Shown: piece by piece, positions 38,244 through 48,410 of the stretch
Position numbering within the stretch: position 1 is the first letter of the stretch
Layout: each line of letters opens with the position of its first letter
From: an uncultured Clostridia bacterium
GTDB taxonomy: Bacteria > Bacillota > Clostridia > Christensenellales > UBA1242
DNA: 64,000 bases
Assembly (NCBI GenBank): GCA_947062475.1
Contig: CAMSQA010000002.1
Span: forward strand, 48,509-112,508
Direction: 5' to 3'
The notes under the pieces: generated by a model
Databases searched by the model: none
What the model was told of the DNA's origin: nothing
What the model saw: the letters and a program-made list of their open reading frames with translations, nothing else
Translations under genes and position numbers: made by a program

Positions 38244-38576
38244 TTGTGCTATTATGAAGATTGTAAAGTAAAAATGCTTTACAATAAAATTATGAAAGTA
38301 GAAGAAAATATTATTTTGGCAGAACTTTTTGATGCGTATGGCGTTTTGCTTAGTGAAGGTCAGAGGAAGATACTTTCAAGTTATCTTTATGATGATTTGA
38401 CTTTAAGTGAAATTGCTGAAAATCTTTCAGTTTCGCGTCAGGCAGTTTTAGACAGTGTTTCAAAAGCTGAAAAAAAATTGTTTGCTTATGAAGAAAAACT
38501 TGGTTTTAATAAAAAGATAAAATCTTTAGAAAAAGAAAATGAAAGTTTAATAAACAAATTAAAAGAAAAAAATTAA
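38244..38576 (+). CDS. YlxM-like SRP-associated HTH protein
   Basis: LLSEGQRKILSSYLYDDLTLSEIAENLSVSRQAVLDSVSKAEKKL; precedes ffh. Confidence 0.88.
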   Translation: MCYYEDCKVKMLYNKIMKVEENIILAELFDAYGVLLSEGQRKILSSYLYDDLTLSEIAENLSVSRQAVLDSVSKAEKKLFAYEEKLGFNKKIKSLEKENESLINKLKEKN

Positions 38577-38616
38577 AAACAAAAAGTTTAAAAATCTACT
38601 TTAAAGGAGGGAAACA

Positions 38617-39927
38617 ATGGCACTTTTTTCATCATTATCAGAAAAATTTAACCATATATTCTCCAAATTGACTAAAAAGGGAAGGCTTACCGAGCTTGAA
38701 ATTAAAGAGGCGATGCGTGAAGTGCGTATTGCACTTTTGGAAGCTGATGTCAACTATATGGTTGCAAAGGATTTTGTCAAATCTGTTTCTGAAAAGGCAG
38801 TAGGAGACGAAGTTTTGAAAAGCTTGACACCTGCACAACAAGTCATCAAAATTGTAAGAGATGAGCTTACAGAACTTATGAGTTCAACTCAGCAAAAGCT
38901 TGCAGTTTCTCCTTCACCACCAACAATCATCATGATGTGTGGTCTGCAAGGTGCAGGAAAAACTACTATGTGTGCTAAACTTGCGGCACATCTCAAAAAA
39001 TCAGGCAAGAAAATTCTTCTTGTTGCCTGCGATATTTACAGACCTGCAGCAATAAACCAGCTTCAAGTAGTTGGCAAGCAGGCTGGGGTGGAAGTTTTTG
39101 AAAGAGGCACTCAAAGTCCTGTAAAAACCGCAAAACAGGCAGTTGACCATGCACTTAAGCAGGGCTATGACACAGTTATAATCGATACAGCAGGTCGACT
39201 TCATATCAATGAAGAACTTATGAAAGAACTTCAAGATATCAAGAAAGAAGTCAAACCTAGTGAAATCTTGCTTGTTGTTGACTCTATGACAGGTCAAGAC
39301 GCGGTGACGGTGGCTCAGTCATTTAATAATGACCTTGATGTGACAGGAGTAATTCTTACAAAACTTGATGGTGACACTCGCGGTGGTGCTGCACTTTCTA
39401 TCAAGGCTATCACAGGCAAACCAATTAAGTTTACTGGTGTTGGTGAAAAAATCGGGGATATTGAGCCATTCTATCCTGATCGAATCGCAAGCAGGATTTT
39501 GGGGATGGGCGATGTGCTTTCTCTTATTGAAAAGGCACAAGAAGCTGTTTCTGAAGAGGAAGCAAAAGCTCTTGAAAAGAAATTTAGAGAAAACTCATTC
39601 ACTTTTGATGATTATCTTGTTCAACTTGAAAGCATCAAAAAAATGGGCAATATCAAAGACCTATTGGGTATGATTCCTGGAATTGGCGGTAAGATAAAAA
39701 ATCTTGACATTGATGAGAATCAGATGATTGTAAATAAAGCAATTATTCAATCTATGACACCAAAGGAAAGAAGAAATCCTGACATCATCAAAGCAAGTCG
39801 CCGTCAAAGAATAGCAAATGGCAGTGGGACTTCGATCCAACAGGTCAATCAACTTCTCAAATCTTTTGAGCAATCAAAAGAGATGATGAAACAACTCAAA
39901 AATGGCAAATTTAGAAATATGTTTTAA
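38617..39927 (+). CDS. ffh: Signal recognition particle protein
   Basis: GLQGAGKTTMCAKLA, DTAGRLHINEELM, TKLDGDTRGGAALS, M domain. Confidence 0.97.
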   Translation: MALFSSLSEKFNHIFSKLTKKGRLTELEIKEAMREVRIALLEADVNYMVAKDFVKSVSEKAVGDEVLKSLTPAQQVIKIVRDELTELMSSTQQKLAVSPSPPTIIMMCGLQGAGKTTMCAKLAAHLKKSGKKILLVACDIYRPAAINQLQVVGKQAGVEVFERGTQSPVKTAKQAVDHALKQGYDTVIIDTAGRLHINEELMKELQDIKKEVKPSEILLVVDSMTGQDAVTVAQSFNNDLDVTGVILTKLDGDTRGGAALSIKAITGKPIKFTGVGEKIGDIEPFYPDRIASRILGMGDVLSLIEKAQEAVSEEEAKALEKKFRENSFTFDDYLVQLESIKKMGNIKDLLGMIPGIGGKIKNLDIDENQMIVNKAIIQSMTPKERRNPDIIKASRRQRIANGSGTSIQQVNQLLKSFEQSKEMMKQLKNGKFRNMF

Positions 39928-40076
39928 TTTGCAAACAAACATGGTATAACATTGCTGATTTATGAGAAATTTAATAAAAAATGCAAAAAAATCATAAAAA
40001 TAAGCAAAAATTTGCAGAATTTATTAAATTATCTTCAAATTAAGCGATTTTATATAAATATTTTAAGGAGGAAAAC

Positions 40077-40325
40077 ATGGCAGTAAAAATCAGACTTACA
40101 AGAATGGGAGACAAAAAAGCACCTTTCTATAGAGTTATCGTTGCTGATTCAAGAGCACCAAGAGATGGTAAATTCATCGATATTATCGGGACTTACAATC
40201 CACTTACTAATCCAGCTGAAATCAAAATCGATAGCGAAAAAGCTAAAACTTGGCTCAAAAATGGCGCAACTCCAACTGAAACAGCAAAACAACTTCTTGT
40301 AAAAAGTGGCGTTATTGAAAAATAA
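40077..40325 (+). CDS. rpsP: 30S ribosomal protein S16
   Basis: [42 protein letters not shown]. Confidence 0.97.
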   Translation: MAVKIRLTRMGDKKAPFYRVIVADSRAPRDGKFIDIIGTYNPLTNPAEIKIDSEKAKTWLKNGATPTETAKQLLVKSGVIEK

Positions 40326-40334
40326 AGGAGAATT

Positions 40335-40571
40335 ATGAAAGACATAGTTGAATATATCGTAAAATGCCTTGTAATAAATAAAGACAGTGTCAGCGTTCGT
40401 CAAACTGAAGATAATGATGAAATTGTTCTTCATGTGACTGTTGCTGATGACGATATGGGACGAGTAATCGGACGTAAAGGAAAAATTGCTTCAAGCATCA
40501 GAGCAATTGTTAAATCAATCTCTTCAAGAGAAAACAAAAAAGTTTTTGTAAAGTTTGGAGAAAACGAGTGA
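40335..40571 (+). CDS. khpA: KH-domain RNA-binding protein
   Basis: KDIVEYIVKCLV...DDDMGRVIGRKGKIASSIRAIVK. Confidence 0.92.
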   Translation: MKDIVEYIVKCLVINKDSVSVRQTEDNDEIVLHVTVADDDMGRVIGRKGKIASSIRAIVKSISSRENKKVFVKFGENE

Positions 40572-41053
40572 TTGAAATCGCTAAAATAGTAAAACCTCAG
40601 GGTATTAAAGGCGAAGTTAAGGCTTTGCCTTCAACCAATGTGGTTGGTATTTTTGATGTTTTGACAGAATGTCTTGTCGGGAATAAGATTATGAAAATAA
40701 AGCATATCTCATTCAGGCAAGGCTTTTTGTATATAAAGTTTGATGAAATAAATACAAGAAATGATGCAGAACTCTATAGAAATCAAAGTATTAAAATAGA
40801 AAAAAATTTATTGGAAGAAATGAAAGGCGAAGATGAATTTTTGGTTGACGATTTGATAGGAATGCTTATTTATGATGAAAAAGGTGAGCTTGTTGGGCAA
40901 ATTGTTGATGTTTTAAATTATGGTGCAAGTGACATATTAGTTTTTGAAAAAGATGGGCGATCATTTGAAGTGCCTTATGTAGATGAGGTTTTCACTGCAG
41001 AAAATGGAACTTTGGTTGCAAACAGTGAAAAACTTTTAGAGGTTATGATATGA
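40568..41053 (+). CDS. rimM: 16S rRNA processing protein
   Basis: IAKIVKPQGIKGEVKALP; operon position. Confidence 0.92.
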   Translation: MIEIAKIVKPQGIKGEVKALPSTNVVGIFDVLTECLVGNKIMKIKHISFRQGFLYIKFDEINTRNDAELYRNQSIKIEKNLLEEMKGEDEFLVDDLIGMLIYDEKGELVGQIVDVLNYGASDILVFEKDGRSFEVPYVDEVFTAENGTLVANSEKLLEVMI

Positions 41054-41709
41054 TAATCGATATACTTACATTATTCCCAGAAAGTTTCAGTTATCTTTCT
41101 TCAAGCATAATGAAAAGGGCACAAGAAACTGAAAAAATTGATATTAATATTCATGATATTCGTCAATTTTCTCAGGATAAACATAAAAAATGTGATGATT
41201 ATCCTTTTGGCGGTGGTGCAGGTATGCTTATGACAGCTCAACCTATTTATGATGCTGTGAAAAGTGTGCGAAAAGAAAATTCAAAAATAATATTTCCTAG
41301 CCCTGTTGGAAAAATGCTTACTCCTGAAATTGCAAAAAATCTTTCAAAGGAAAATCATCTCATATTTATTTGCGGTCATTATGAAGGAGTTGACCAAAGA
41401 ATAATTGACCTATTAAAACCTGAAGAGATTTCAATTGGTGATTATGTTCTCACTGGTGGTGAATTGCCAACAATGGTGATCGTGGATTGTCTTGCTAGAT
41501 TTATTGATGGAGTAATTACGCAGGAAAGTCTAAGTGAAGAGAGTTTTTCTTGCGGTAATCTTGAATATCCACAATACACAAGACCACAGATTTTTGAAGG
41601 GCTTGAAGTGCCTGAGGTTTTGCTATCTGGCAATCATCAAGAGATAGCAAAGTGGAGAAAAGAACAGTCTATTAAAAGAACCAAAGACAAAAGACCAGAC
41701 TTAATTTAA
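41050..41709 (+). CDS. trmD: tRNA (guanine37-N1)-methyltransferase
   Basis: IDILTLFPESF..., DDYPFGGGAGMLM, GHYEGVDQRI, SIGDYVLTGGELP. Confidence 0.97.
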   Translation: MIIDILTLFPESFSYLSSSIMKRAQETEKIDINIHDIRQFSQDKHKKCDDYPFGGGAGMLMTAQPIYDAVKSVRKENSKIIFPSPVGKMLTPEIAKNLSKENHLIFICGHYEGVDQRIIDLLKPEEISIGDYVLTGGELPTMVIVDCLARFIDGVITQESLSEESFSCGNLEYPQYTRPQIFEGLEVPEVLLSGNHQEIAKWRKEQSIKRTKDKRPDLI

Positions 41710-41817
41710 GGAAATTTAACTAAAATATAAAAAAATCATCAATTTTTTTTTAAAAAACATTAAAATTTAATATTTTTATAAATTATTTGGAAATTAAAAA
41801 AAATCTAAGGAGAAAAA

Positions 41818-42459
41818 ATGAAAATAGGACTTGTTATTGCTTGCAACTTGGAGATGGAAGAACATCTAAAATATTTTCAAAAAATAAAAGAGATAAAAAA
41901 AGCAAATTTTATATTTTATAAAGCAAAATTTGCTGGACACAAAATTTTTGCTTGCAAAAGTGGGCCAACTGAAATAAATGCTGGGATTTTTACACAAGCA
42001 TTGATTGATAATTTTGATGTCGATGTCATAATAAATAGTGGCACGTGTGGTGGTCTTGATAAAAATTTGAAGGTTGGTGATGTTCTTGTCATTGAAAAGG
42101 CTTCTTTTTGGGATATCTCTGCTGATATAATTCAGCCCAGCACTTATTTTTGTAATGAAAAGCTAAAAGATTTTGCATTATTGCAGGACAAAAGCTTAAT
42201 AGCAGGAAATTTGGCAACTGGAAATTCTTTTATAGATTCAGAAGAATTGAAAACTCATTTAATTTCAAAATTTGGTGTAAATTGTTGTGATATGGAGGGC
42301 GTGGCTGTTGTTTATACGTGTCAAAAAAACAATATACCTTCTTTAATGCTGAAAGCTGTTTCTGATAGTGGAAATATGGAAGAATTTGAAATTAATGTTT
42401 CTAAAGCAAGTGCAAAAGTAGCAAAATGCGTTTTTAAATGCATTGAAAATCTTAAATAA
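41818..42459 (+). CDS. 5'-methylthioadenosine/S-adenosylhomocysteine nucleosidase-like
   Basis: INSGTCGGLDKNLKVGDVLV, GNSFI, CDMEGVAVVYTCQKNNIPSLMLKAVSDSGN. Confidence 0.85.
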   Translation: MKIGLVIACNLEMEEHLKYFQKIKEIKKANFIFYKAKFAGHKIFACKSGPTEINAGIFTQALIDNFDVDVIINSGTCGGLDKNLKVGDVLVIEKASFWDISADIIQPSTYFCNEKLKDFALLQDKSLIAGNLATGNSFIDSEELKTHLISKFGVNCCDMEGVAVVYTCQKNNIPSLMLKAVSDSGNMEEFEINVSKASAKVAKCVFKCIENLK

Positions 42460-42592
42460 CAACTTTTTGAAATAATTTTTTAGTTTTCTATAATTCTTTA
42501 AATTTATGAAAATTGATATAAAATAACGATTTTTTTAGCAAAAAGTATGAAAAAATGAAATATTTTTATAAAACTTTATTAAGAGGAGAGAT

Positions 42593-43408
42593 ATGAAGAT
42601 AAATTGGTTTCCTGGTCATATGAAAAAGACCATGATAGAAATTCGAGAAAAGCTTAAAAATATTGATGTGGTGTTGTATGTGCTGGATAGTCGTGCACCT
42701 ATTTCTTCAATCAATCCTTCTTTATCAAGGCTTGCACAAGACAAACCTATTTTATACATTTTCAACAAAGTGGATATGGCTGACGAAAAAAGAGTGAAGG
42801 AACTTGCCCCAAATTATAGAAATGCAAAAAGTGATTTTCTTATATTAAACAGCACAGGTAGCAGTTCTTCAAAAATCATCAAACAAAAATTACTTTCTCT
42901 TGCAAAGGCAAAGATAGAAAAAGCAAAAAGCAAGGGCGTGAGAGCGGTCATTCGTTGTATAGTGGTGGGTGTCCCAAACTCAGGCAAAAGCACGCTTGTC
43001 AACAATCTTTGCGGCAAAGCCAAAGCTGTCACAGGAAATAGAGCGGGAGTGACAAAACAAACTCAATGGGTGGCAATTGGTGACAATGTTGAAATTTGCG
43101 ATACACCAGGCACTCTTTATCCAAATCTTGAGGATCAAGACGTTGCAAAAAAGCTTTTCTTTATTGGCAGTATTAAAGATGAAGTGATAAGTGACAATCT
43201 AGAACTTGCGGTAGAACTTATTAAGACTCTTCAAGTTAAGTATCTTGAAAATTTGATTGGTCGATATGGCGAGGATTTATCACTTGATGGAATTGCAAAA
43301 AGCCGCTCTTTTATCATAAGCGGAGGAGAACTTGACATTGACCGTGCTGCAAATGCGGTTGTTGATGATTTTAGGAAGGGTAGACTTGGCAGGATTACTC
43401 TTGATTAA
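42593..43408 (+). CDS. rbgA: Ribosome biogenesis GTPase RbgA/YlqF
   Basis: NWFPGHMKKTM, circularly permuted G motifs (NKVDMAD, GVPNSGKSTLVN, DTPGTL). Confidence 0.95.
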   Translation: MKINWFPGHMKKTMIEIREKLKNIDVVLYVLDSRAPISSINPSLSRLAQDKPILYIFNKVDMADEKRVKELAPNYRNAKSDFLILNSTGSSSSKIIKQKLLSLAKAKIEKAKSKGVRAVIRCIVVGVPNSGKSTLVNNLCGKAKAVTGNRAGVTKQTQWVAIGDNVEICDTPGTLYPNLEDQDVAKKLFFIGSIKDEVISDNLELAVELIKTLQVKYLENLIGRYGEDLSLDGIAKSRSFIISGGELDIDRAANAVVDDFRKGRLGRITLD

Positions 43409-43514
43409 AATGAAAATAGGACTTTGAATTGTGAATATAAATTTGACAAAGTTTTGATAAAGGTTTATATTAATTATATAAATTAAAATTTGCATTTAAA
43501 GTAGGAGGGAAATT

Positions 43515-44018
43515 ATGTATAAATTCAATAAAAATGAATGTGCTGTCATAACAGCTATCGAAATTCAAGGGATATTCGGCGAAAAACAAGATGGTTACTC
43601 TTTGGAAAAAGGTGCTTTTTCAAATGAAGAAAACAAAATAAAAGTTGAAGGACTTCAAAAACTTGGTCAAGATATATCAATGAATTTACATTATTTAATA
43701 GGCAATGTTGAAAATTATTTTGGTTATTATGAGCCAAAGGGATTATTTAAATTTATGAAGGATAATAATTTGCAAATTGCAATTTGCAAAAAAGAGACTG
43801 ATTGGCCACATAGATTTGATTATTACATGATAAACAAAAATACTGGAGAAATCCTTTTATCTTCAAATGAAAATGCTCCTGTTGGCAATTCATTTTCTTC
43901 AATGATGACAGAACTCTCAACTTTATTCCCTGAAATTGATAAAGAAGTAGAAAATTCTGAAAACGATAATGAAATTGACAATGAAAAAGAAAATTTTGGT
44001 ATTGCTGACGAAATGTAA
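43515..44018 (+). CDS. Hypothetical protein
   Basis: 167-aa ORF with RBS, acidic C-terminus. Confidence 0.55.
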   Translation: MYKFNKNECAVITAIEIQGIFGEKQDGYSLEKGAFSNEENKIKVEGLQKLGQDISMNLHYLIGNVENYFGYYEPKGLFKFMKDNNLQIAICKKETDWPHRFDYYMINKNTGEILLSSNENAPVGNSFSSMMTELSTLFPEIDKEVENSENDNEIDNEKENFGIADEM

Positions 44019-44079
44019 AATAATTTAAGACAATTATATTAAAAAAATATTTCAAAAAAATTCTTTAATTAGGTTTAAT

Positions 44080-44427
44080 GTGAAAAAACAATTCAATAAA
44101 GTCTTGGGATTGAAAGGTGAGCTTGAAGCTTGCGAATATCTCAAAAAAAATAAATATAAAGTTTTGGAAAAAAACTATAAAAATAAATTGGGAGAAATTG
44201 ACATAATTGCAAAGAAAAAAGATGTCTTAGTTTTTATTGAAGTCAAGGCGAGAGATACTCTTAGCTTTGGCGGACCTAGTGAAGCGGTTAATTTAATAAA
44301 GCAAAGAAAAATCAAAAATGTTGCTTCTCTTTTTCTGCTTCAAAATCATATTGAAAATAAACCTCTTCGTTTTGATGTCATTGAGGTGATAGATAAAGAA
44401 ATAAATCATATAGAAAATGCCTTTTAA
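44080..44427 (+). CDS. YraN family (UPF0102) endonuclease-like protein
   Basis: GLKGELEACEYLKKNKYKVLEKNYKNKLGEIDIIAKKKDVLVFIEVKARD. Confidence 0.9.
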   Translation: MKKQFNKVLGLKGELEACEYLKKNKYKVLEKNYKNKLGEIDIIAKKKDVLVFIEVKARDTLSFGGPSEAVNLIKQRKIKNVASLFLLQNHIENKPLRFDVIEVIDKEINHIENAF

Positions 44428-44509
44428 GGCTTTTTTTTGTTTAAGTATATGTTTAAATCGATGTGATGGTGGAAATAATAATTTAGTTTAAAATAGTAAT
44501 TTATGAGAG

Positions 44510-45025
44510 GTGAAGATGAAAAAGAGTTTGGCTATCGTATTTATATTAATGTTGTTTATATGTGGAAGTCTTTATGGCTGTGAAAAGTCAACCGAACTTC
44601 GAACATCACATATTTCTGAAATAACTGCTGCTGGAAGTAAAAATTATGGTGTAAGAGTGTCATATTTGGACGATAAAAGGCTAAATGGAAAGGGAACAGA
44701 TGTTCAAATCAAATTCAGCAAAACTGGCACAATTAAAATTGGAAAGGAAAATCAAGAGAAGTTTGAATATATTATAGAAGATTTTGATGAATGGTATTCG
44801 CTTACACACATTTTCAATGAGGCAGATAAAACTTCTGTGCGTGGTGATAGTTTTGAAAAATATGAGGATGCTGTAAATAAAACCTATCTATTTAATTTTG
44901 AGGGTGAAATTAAGATAACTTTGCGTGTTGTAGTTGGTGAAATTGAAGAAAATATAGATGGTGATGGACAAATTTTGGTGGGTAGTCAGCCTGTATCGGA
45001 TAATTTTATATTAAAAATCAAATAA
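44510..45025 (+). CDS. Putative lipoprotein
   Basis: Lipobox-like GSLYGCEKS. Confidence 0.55.
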   Translation: MKMKKSLAIVFILMLFICGSLYGCEKSTELRTSHISEITAAGSKNYGVRVSYLDDKRLNGKGTDVQIKFSKTGTIKIGKENQEKFEYIIEDFDEWYSLTHIFNEADKTSVRGDSFEKYEDAVNKTYLFNFEGEIKITLRVVVGEIEENIDGDGQILVGSQPVSDNFILKIK

Positions 45026-45144
45026 AAGCATGAAATTTGCTTTTATTTTTTTTTAGTTTATTGTAATATTATATTGTAAATTAATTATAAATTTAATTGT
45101 AAATTAATATGTAATTTTAAATTAATAATTATCTAGGAGTTTCC

Positions 45145-45795
45145 ATGTTAAGAGTAAAGAATTTGTATTTGAGATATACTAGAGAGTTTTATGCCTTATA
45201 TAATATCAATTTTGATATTGCTGATAATGAAAGGGTGGCTTTTGTTGGTGAAGATGAAAGCGGAAAAACAAGTCTTTTGCGTATTTTTTCCAAACTTGAA
45301 AAGATGACTAAAGGTGAAGTTTATATTCGTGATATTCCTCTTGAAAAACTTGATTATAAAACCGATATTAGTGCTGGCTATATTCCTGCCAGTCCCGTTT
45401 TTATTGAAAAGAAAACAGTGTATGAAAATTTTAAATATATTTTGAAGGGCTGGGGGCTTAGTGATAATGAAATTGAAAGCAAAATAAACAAAGCAATAAT
45501 TTCTTATTCTCTCGAAAAAATAAAAGATACAAAACTCAAGGATTTGACATTAGAAGAAAAGTATGTTTTATCATTTATAAGATTGTCTTTTAGAGAACTT
45601 GATTTTTTAATGGTAGACAATATCTTTGATAAGCTTAGTGAGGCCACTTTTGAAGTTGTTATGACGCTTATTAAAGAATTGACAAGCAAAAAGACAACCC
45701 TAATTATTGCGACAACAAAGGAAGAAATTGCTGATAAACTTTGCAAGAAGAAAATTTATTTCAAGCATGGCTCTATTGTCAAAAGCCTGAATTAA
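45145..45795 (+). CDS. Degenerate ABC ATPase-like protein
   Basis: Walker A VGEDESGKTSLL kept; signature, catalytic Glu and His switch not recognisable. Confidence 0.7.
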   Translation: MLRVKNLYLRYTREFYALYNINFDIADNERVAFVGEDESGKTSLLRIFSKLEKMTKGEVYIRDIPLEKLDYKTDISAGYIPASPVFIEKKTVYENFKYILKGWGLSDNEIESKINKAIISYSLEKIKDTKLKDLTLEEKYVLSFIRLSFRELDFLMVDNIFDKLSEATFEVVMTLIKELTSKKTTLIIATTKEEIADKLCKKKIYFKHGSIVKSLN

Positions 45796-45872
45796 ACAAA
45801 AAACAGATGGATAAAGCTCCATCTTTTTTTATTCAGAAAAGTAAAAATATCTTGAATAAAGTCAGTGTTTTT

Positions 45873-46400
45873 TTACAATAAAATTTCTTCATTAGGTGAT
45901 ACTACTTCGGATTTTATCTCATTTTCTTCGGATGACATCTTTGATGAAGTTTGGTTTTGTTTACTTTGCGAGAAAATCTCTGCCAGTGGATTTGAGCCAT
46001 TTCCCATCATTGACATAAGAAAATGGAGCATATTGCCATCTTGTGTTTGGGAAAAGATATTTGCAAAAGGATTTGAAGAAAAACTATTTTGTGCAAAATT
46101 CTGATTGTTGAAATTATTGTTTGACTGATAATTTTGATGATCGAAATTGCTGTTTGGCTGATAATTTTGATTTATATTGTCGTATGCCTCATTGGGATAA
46201 TATCCACGTGCATTATTTTGAGCGGAATTTTGATTTGGATTGTAAGATCGAGGATTTGAAAAATTGTTTTGATAAAAGTTTTGTTGGGGCTGTTCATTTT
46301 GTGAAAAACCATTTTGCTGATTATTAAACATCTGAGAAAAAGGATTTTGATTGCCAAAACCATTTAATAATTTTAATATTTCAAAGATAGATTTATCCAT
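45873..46400 (-). CDS. Asn/Gln-rich low-complexity protein
   Basis: Q/N/F/Y-rich segment FNNQQNGFSQNEQPQQNFYQNNFSNPRSYNPNQNSAQNN...NFNNQNFAQNSF. Confidence 0.65.
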   Translation of the reverse strand: MDKSIFEILKLLNGFGNQNPFSQMFNNQQNGFSQNEQPQQNFYQNNFSNPRSYNPNQNSAQNNARGYYPNEAYDNINQNYQPNSNFDHQNYQSNNNFNNQNFAQNSFSSNPFANIFSQTQDGNMLHFLMSMMGNGSNPLAEIFSQSKQNQTSSKMSSEENEIKSEVVSPNEEILL

Positions 46401-46492
46401 ATTGATATATATTCAAATAGGCAAGCAATGTTGACAAAAAAAATAGTGTAATTTGTTAAAGATATTTCATATATTGAAATGAGGAGAAAAAC

Positions 46493-46759
46493 ATGTCAAG
46501 ATTATCTGAATTTCAGCCTAGAAATGAAAATAGAACAAATGAGAAAAGTCGTGAAGAAGAAATTAGGCAAAAATATGACCAATTTAGTGGAATGAATCAA
46601 AGCCAGCTTAACGCAGAGCTATTCAAGGAAGTTGCAAGACAAAAGAGTGCTGGCACTTTTGATTATGCTTCGCTTTCAAATATGGTTGAGGGATTGCGTG
46701 GCTCTTTGCCAGAAAGTGATTATCAAAATATTAAAAGGATATTAGAAACTTTAAGATGA
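46493..46759 (+). CDS. Hypothetical protein
   Basis: 88-aa ORF overlapping the start of the S8 protease. Confidence 0.55.
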   Translation: MSRLSEFQPRNENRTNEKSREEEIRQKYDQFSGMNQSQLNAELFKEVARQKSAGTFDYASLSNMVEGLRGSLPESDYQNIKRILETLR

Positions 46760-47913
46760 ATTTAAGAAAGATTGATAAAACTCTTTTTTCCCAAGCTTCT
46801 ATGCTTGAGGATGGGAAAAAGTGGGAATGCATCGTCCATTCCTTTGATTATGAGCGGACAAAAAACATTCTTATACATAAAAATATTAAAATATTAAATG
46901 AATATTTATTCATAAATTCCTTTCGTGTGCTTGCTGACAAAAGACAGATAGAACAGCTTTCAAATATGTCGCAGGTCAAATTTGTTTCCTCTGTCAGCAA
47001 GGCAACCGCACTTATGGATGTTGCAAAACAAATCTTAGGTGTTGAAGGTCAAAGCTTGAGCGGGAAAGGTGTGACAATTGCTTTTATTGATACAGGCATC
47101 GAACAGCATACCGATTTCTGCACTGGCAAAAAGAGAATTATTACCTTCAAAGATTTTGTTGGTGATAAAAATAAATGTTATGATGACAACGGGCATGGCA
47201 CTTTTGTGGCAGGTGTATGTTGTGGAAATGGTGCATTATCTTGTGGCAAATATTCTGGCATAGCACCACAAGCAAATATAATTTCGCTTAAAGCCTTAAA
47301 TAAACATGGTGAAGCATCAGCCGATAAAATTTTAAATGCGATGGAATGGGTTTATGACAATCATAAAAAGTATGACATAGGCGTTATTTGCATGAGCTTT
47401 GGCAGTGAGGCACTGGGTTATAATGACCCAATTATGAATGGTGCAGAGGCGTTGTGGAAGGAAGGAATTGTTGTTGTTGCTGCCGCTGGAAACAGTGGGC
47501 CAGAATATCAGACAATTAAAAGCCCAGGTGTGTCAAGCCAAATCATAACAGTTGGTGGTTTCAATGACAACCGAATTGAAGGAGATGAGATAAATCAAAA
47601 TTTTTTTGAAATAGCTCAATTTTCTTCACGTGGACCTGCTTTTTCAAGATTTAAACCAGACCTTGTCGCACCATCGGTTGAAATTTCTTCATGTGCAAGA
47701 GGGAATGGTTATACAAGACTGAGCGGAACTTCTGTTGCCACACCTATGATTGCGGGAATGAGTGCCTTGCTTCTTGAAAAAAATCCAAATTTAAAACCAA
47801 TTGATGTGAAGAGGATGATATTATCATCATGCACTCCAATCACCTTAAATAGAAATTTAGAGGGATTTGGCTATCCAAATTTAAATAAAATACAAAGCAG
47901 AAATTTTAGATAA
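46756..47913 (+). CDS. S8 family subtilisin-like serine protease
   Basis: IAFIDTGIEQH (Asp), DDNGHGTFVAG (His), SGTSVATPMIAG (Ser). Confidence 0.94.
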   Translation: MNLRKIDKTLFSQASMLEDGKKWECIVHSFDYERTKNILIHKNIKILNEYLFINSFRVLADKRQIEQLSNMSQVKFVSSVSKATALMDVAKQILGVEGQSLSGKGVTIAFIDTGIEQHTDFCTGKKRIITFKDFVGDKNKCYDDNGHGTFVAGVCCGNGALSCGKYSGIAPQANIISLKALNKHGEASADKILNAMEWVYDNHKKYDIGVICMSFGSEALGYNDPIMNGAEALWKEGIVVVAAAGNSGPEYQTIKSPGVSSQIITVGGFNDNRIEGDEINQNFFEIAQFSSRGPAFSRFKPDLVAPSVEISSCARGNGYTRLSGTSVATPMIAGMSALLLEKNPNLKPIDVKRMILSSCTPITLNRNLEGFGYPNLNKIQSRNFR

Positions 47914-48160
47914 AAACACAATCTTTGTTCACGTGATATTTCAAAAAAAGCACAATTTCGTGCTTTTTTTGATTTTTTTATCATTGAAATAACCTATTAA
48001 AATAAAATTGAAATTTATTTAACTTGCTCTGTTGGGAAGTGAAAATTATGATAAATTAATATGTTATATTCAAAAAGTGATCAAAAATATTAAAAAAATA
48101 TAAATTTAACACATTTTTGACCAATATTAAGCAAAATTGTTTGAGTTATAGGAGAAAAAT

Positions 48161-48373
48161 ATGACAAAATTTCATGAGAGATTGAGAAAATTAAGATTAC
48201 AACATGGATTTTCTCAAAAAGAACTTGCTAAACTTTTGGGGTATAGTGAAAGCACGATTAAAAGATGGGAAAATAGGAAAAGTGTGCCTAGTAGCAGTTA
48301 TATTTTAAAAATTGCCACTTTTTTTGATGTGAAATGCGATTATTTATTGGGGTTGATTGATACAAATGATTAA
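48161..48373 (+). CDS. XRE-family regulator
   Basis: ERLRKLRLQHGFSQKELAKLLGYSESTIKRWENRKSVPSS. Confidence 0.88.
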   Translation: MTKFHERLRKLRLQHGFSQKELAKLLGYSESTIKRWENRKSVPSSSYILKIATFFDVKCDYLLGLIDTND

Positions 48374-48410
48374 AATTTGTAAATTTAAAAGAGATAAACT
48401 ATATTTAAAC

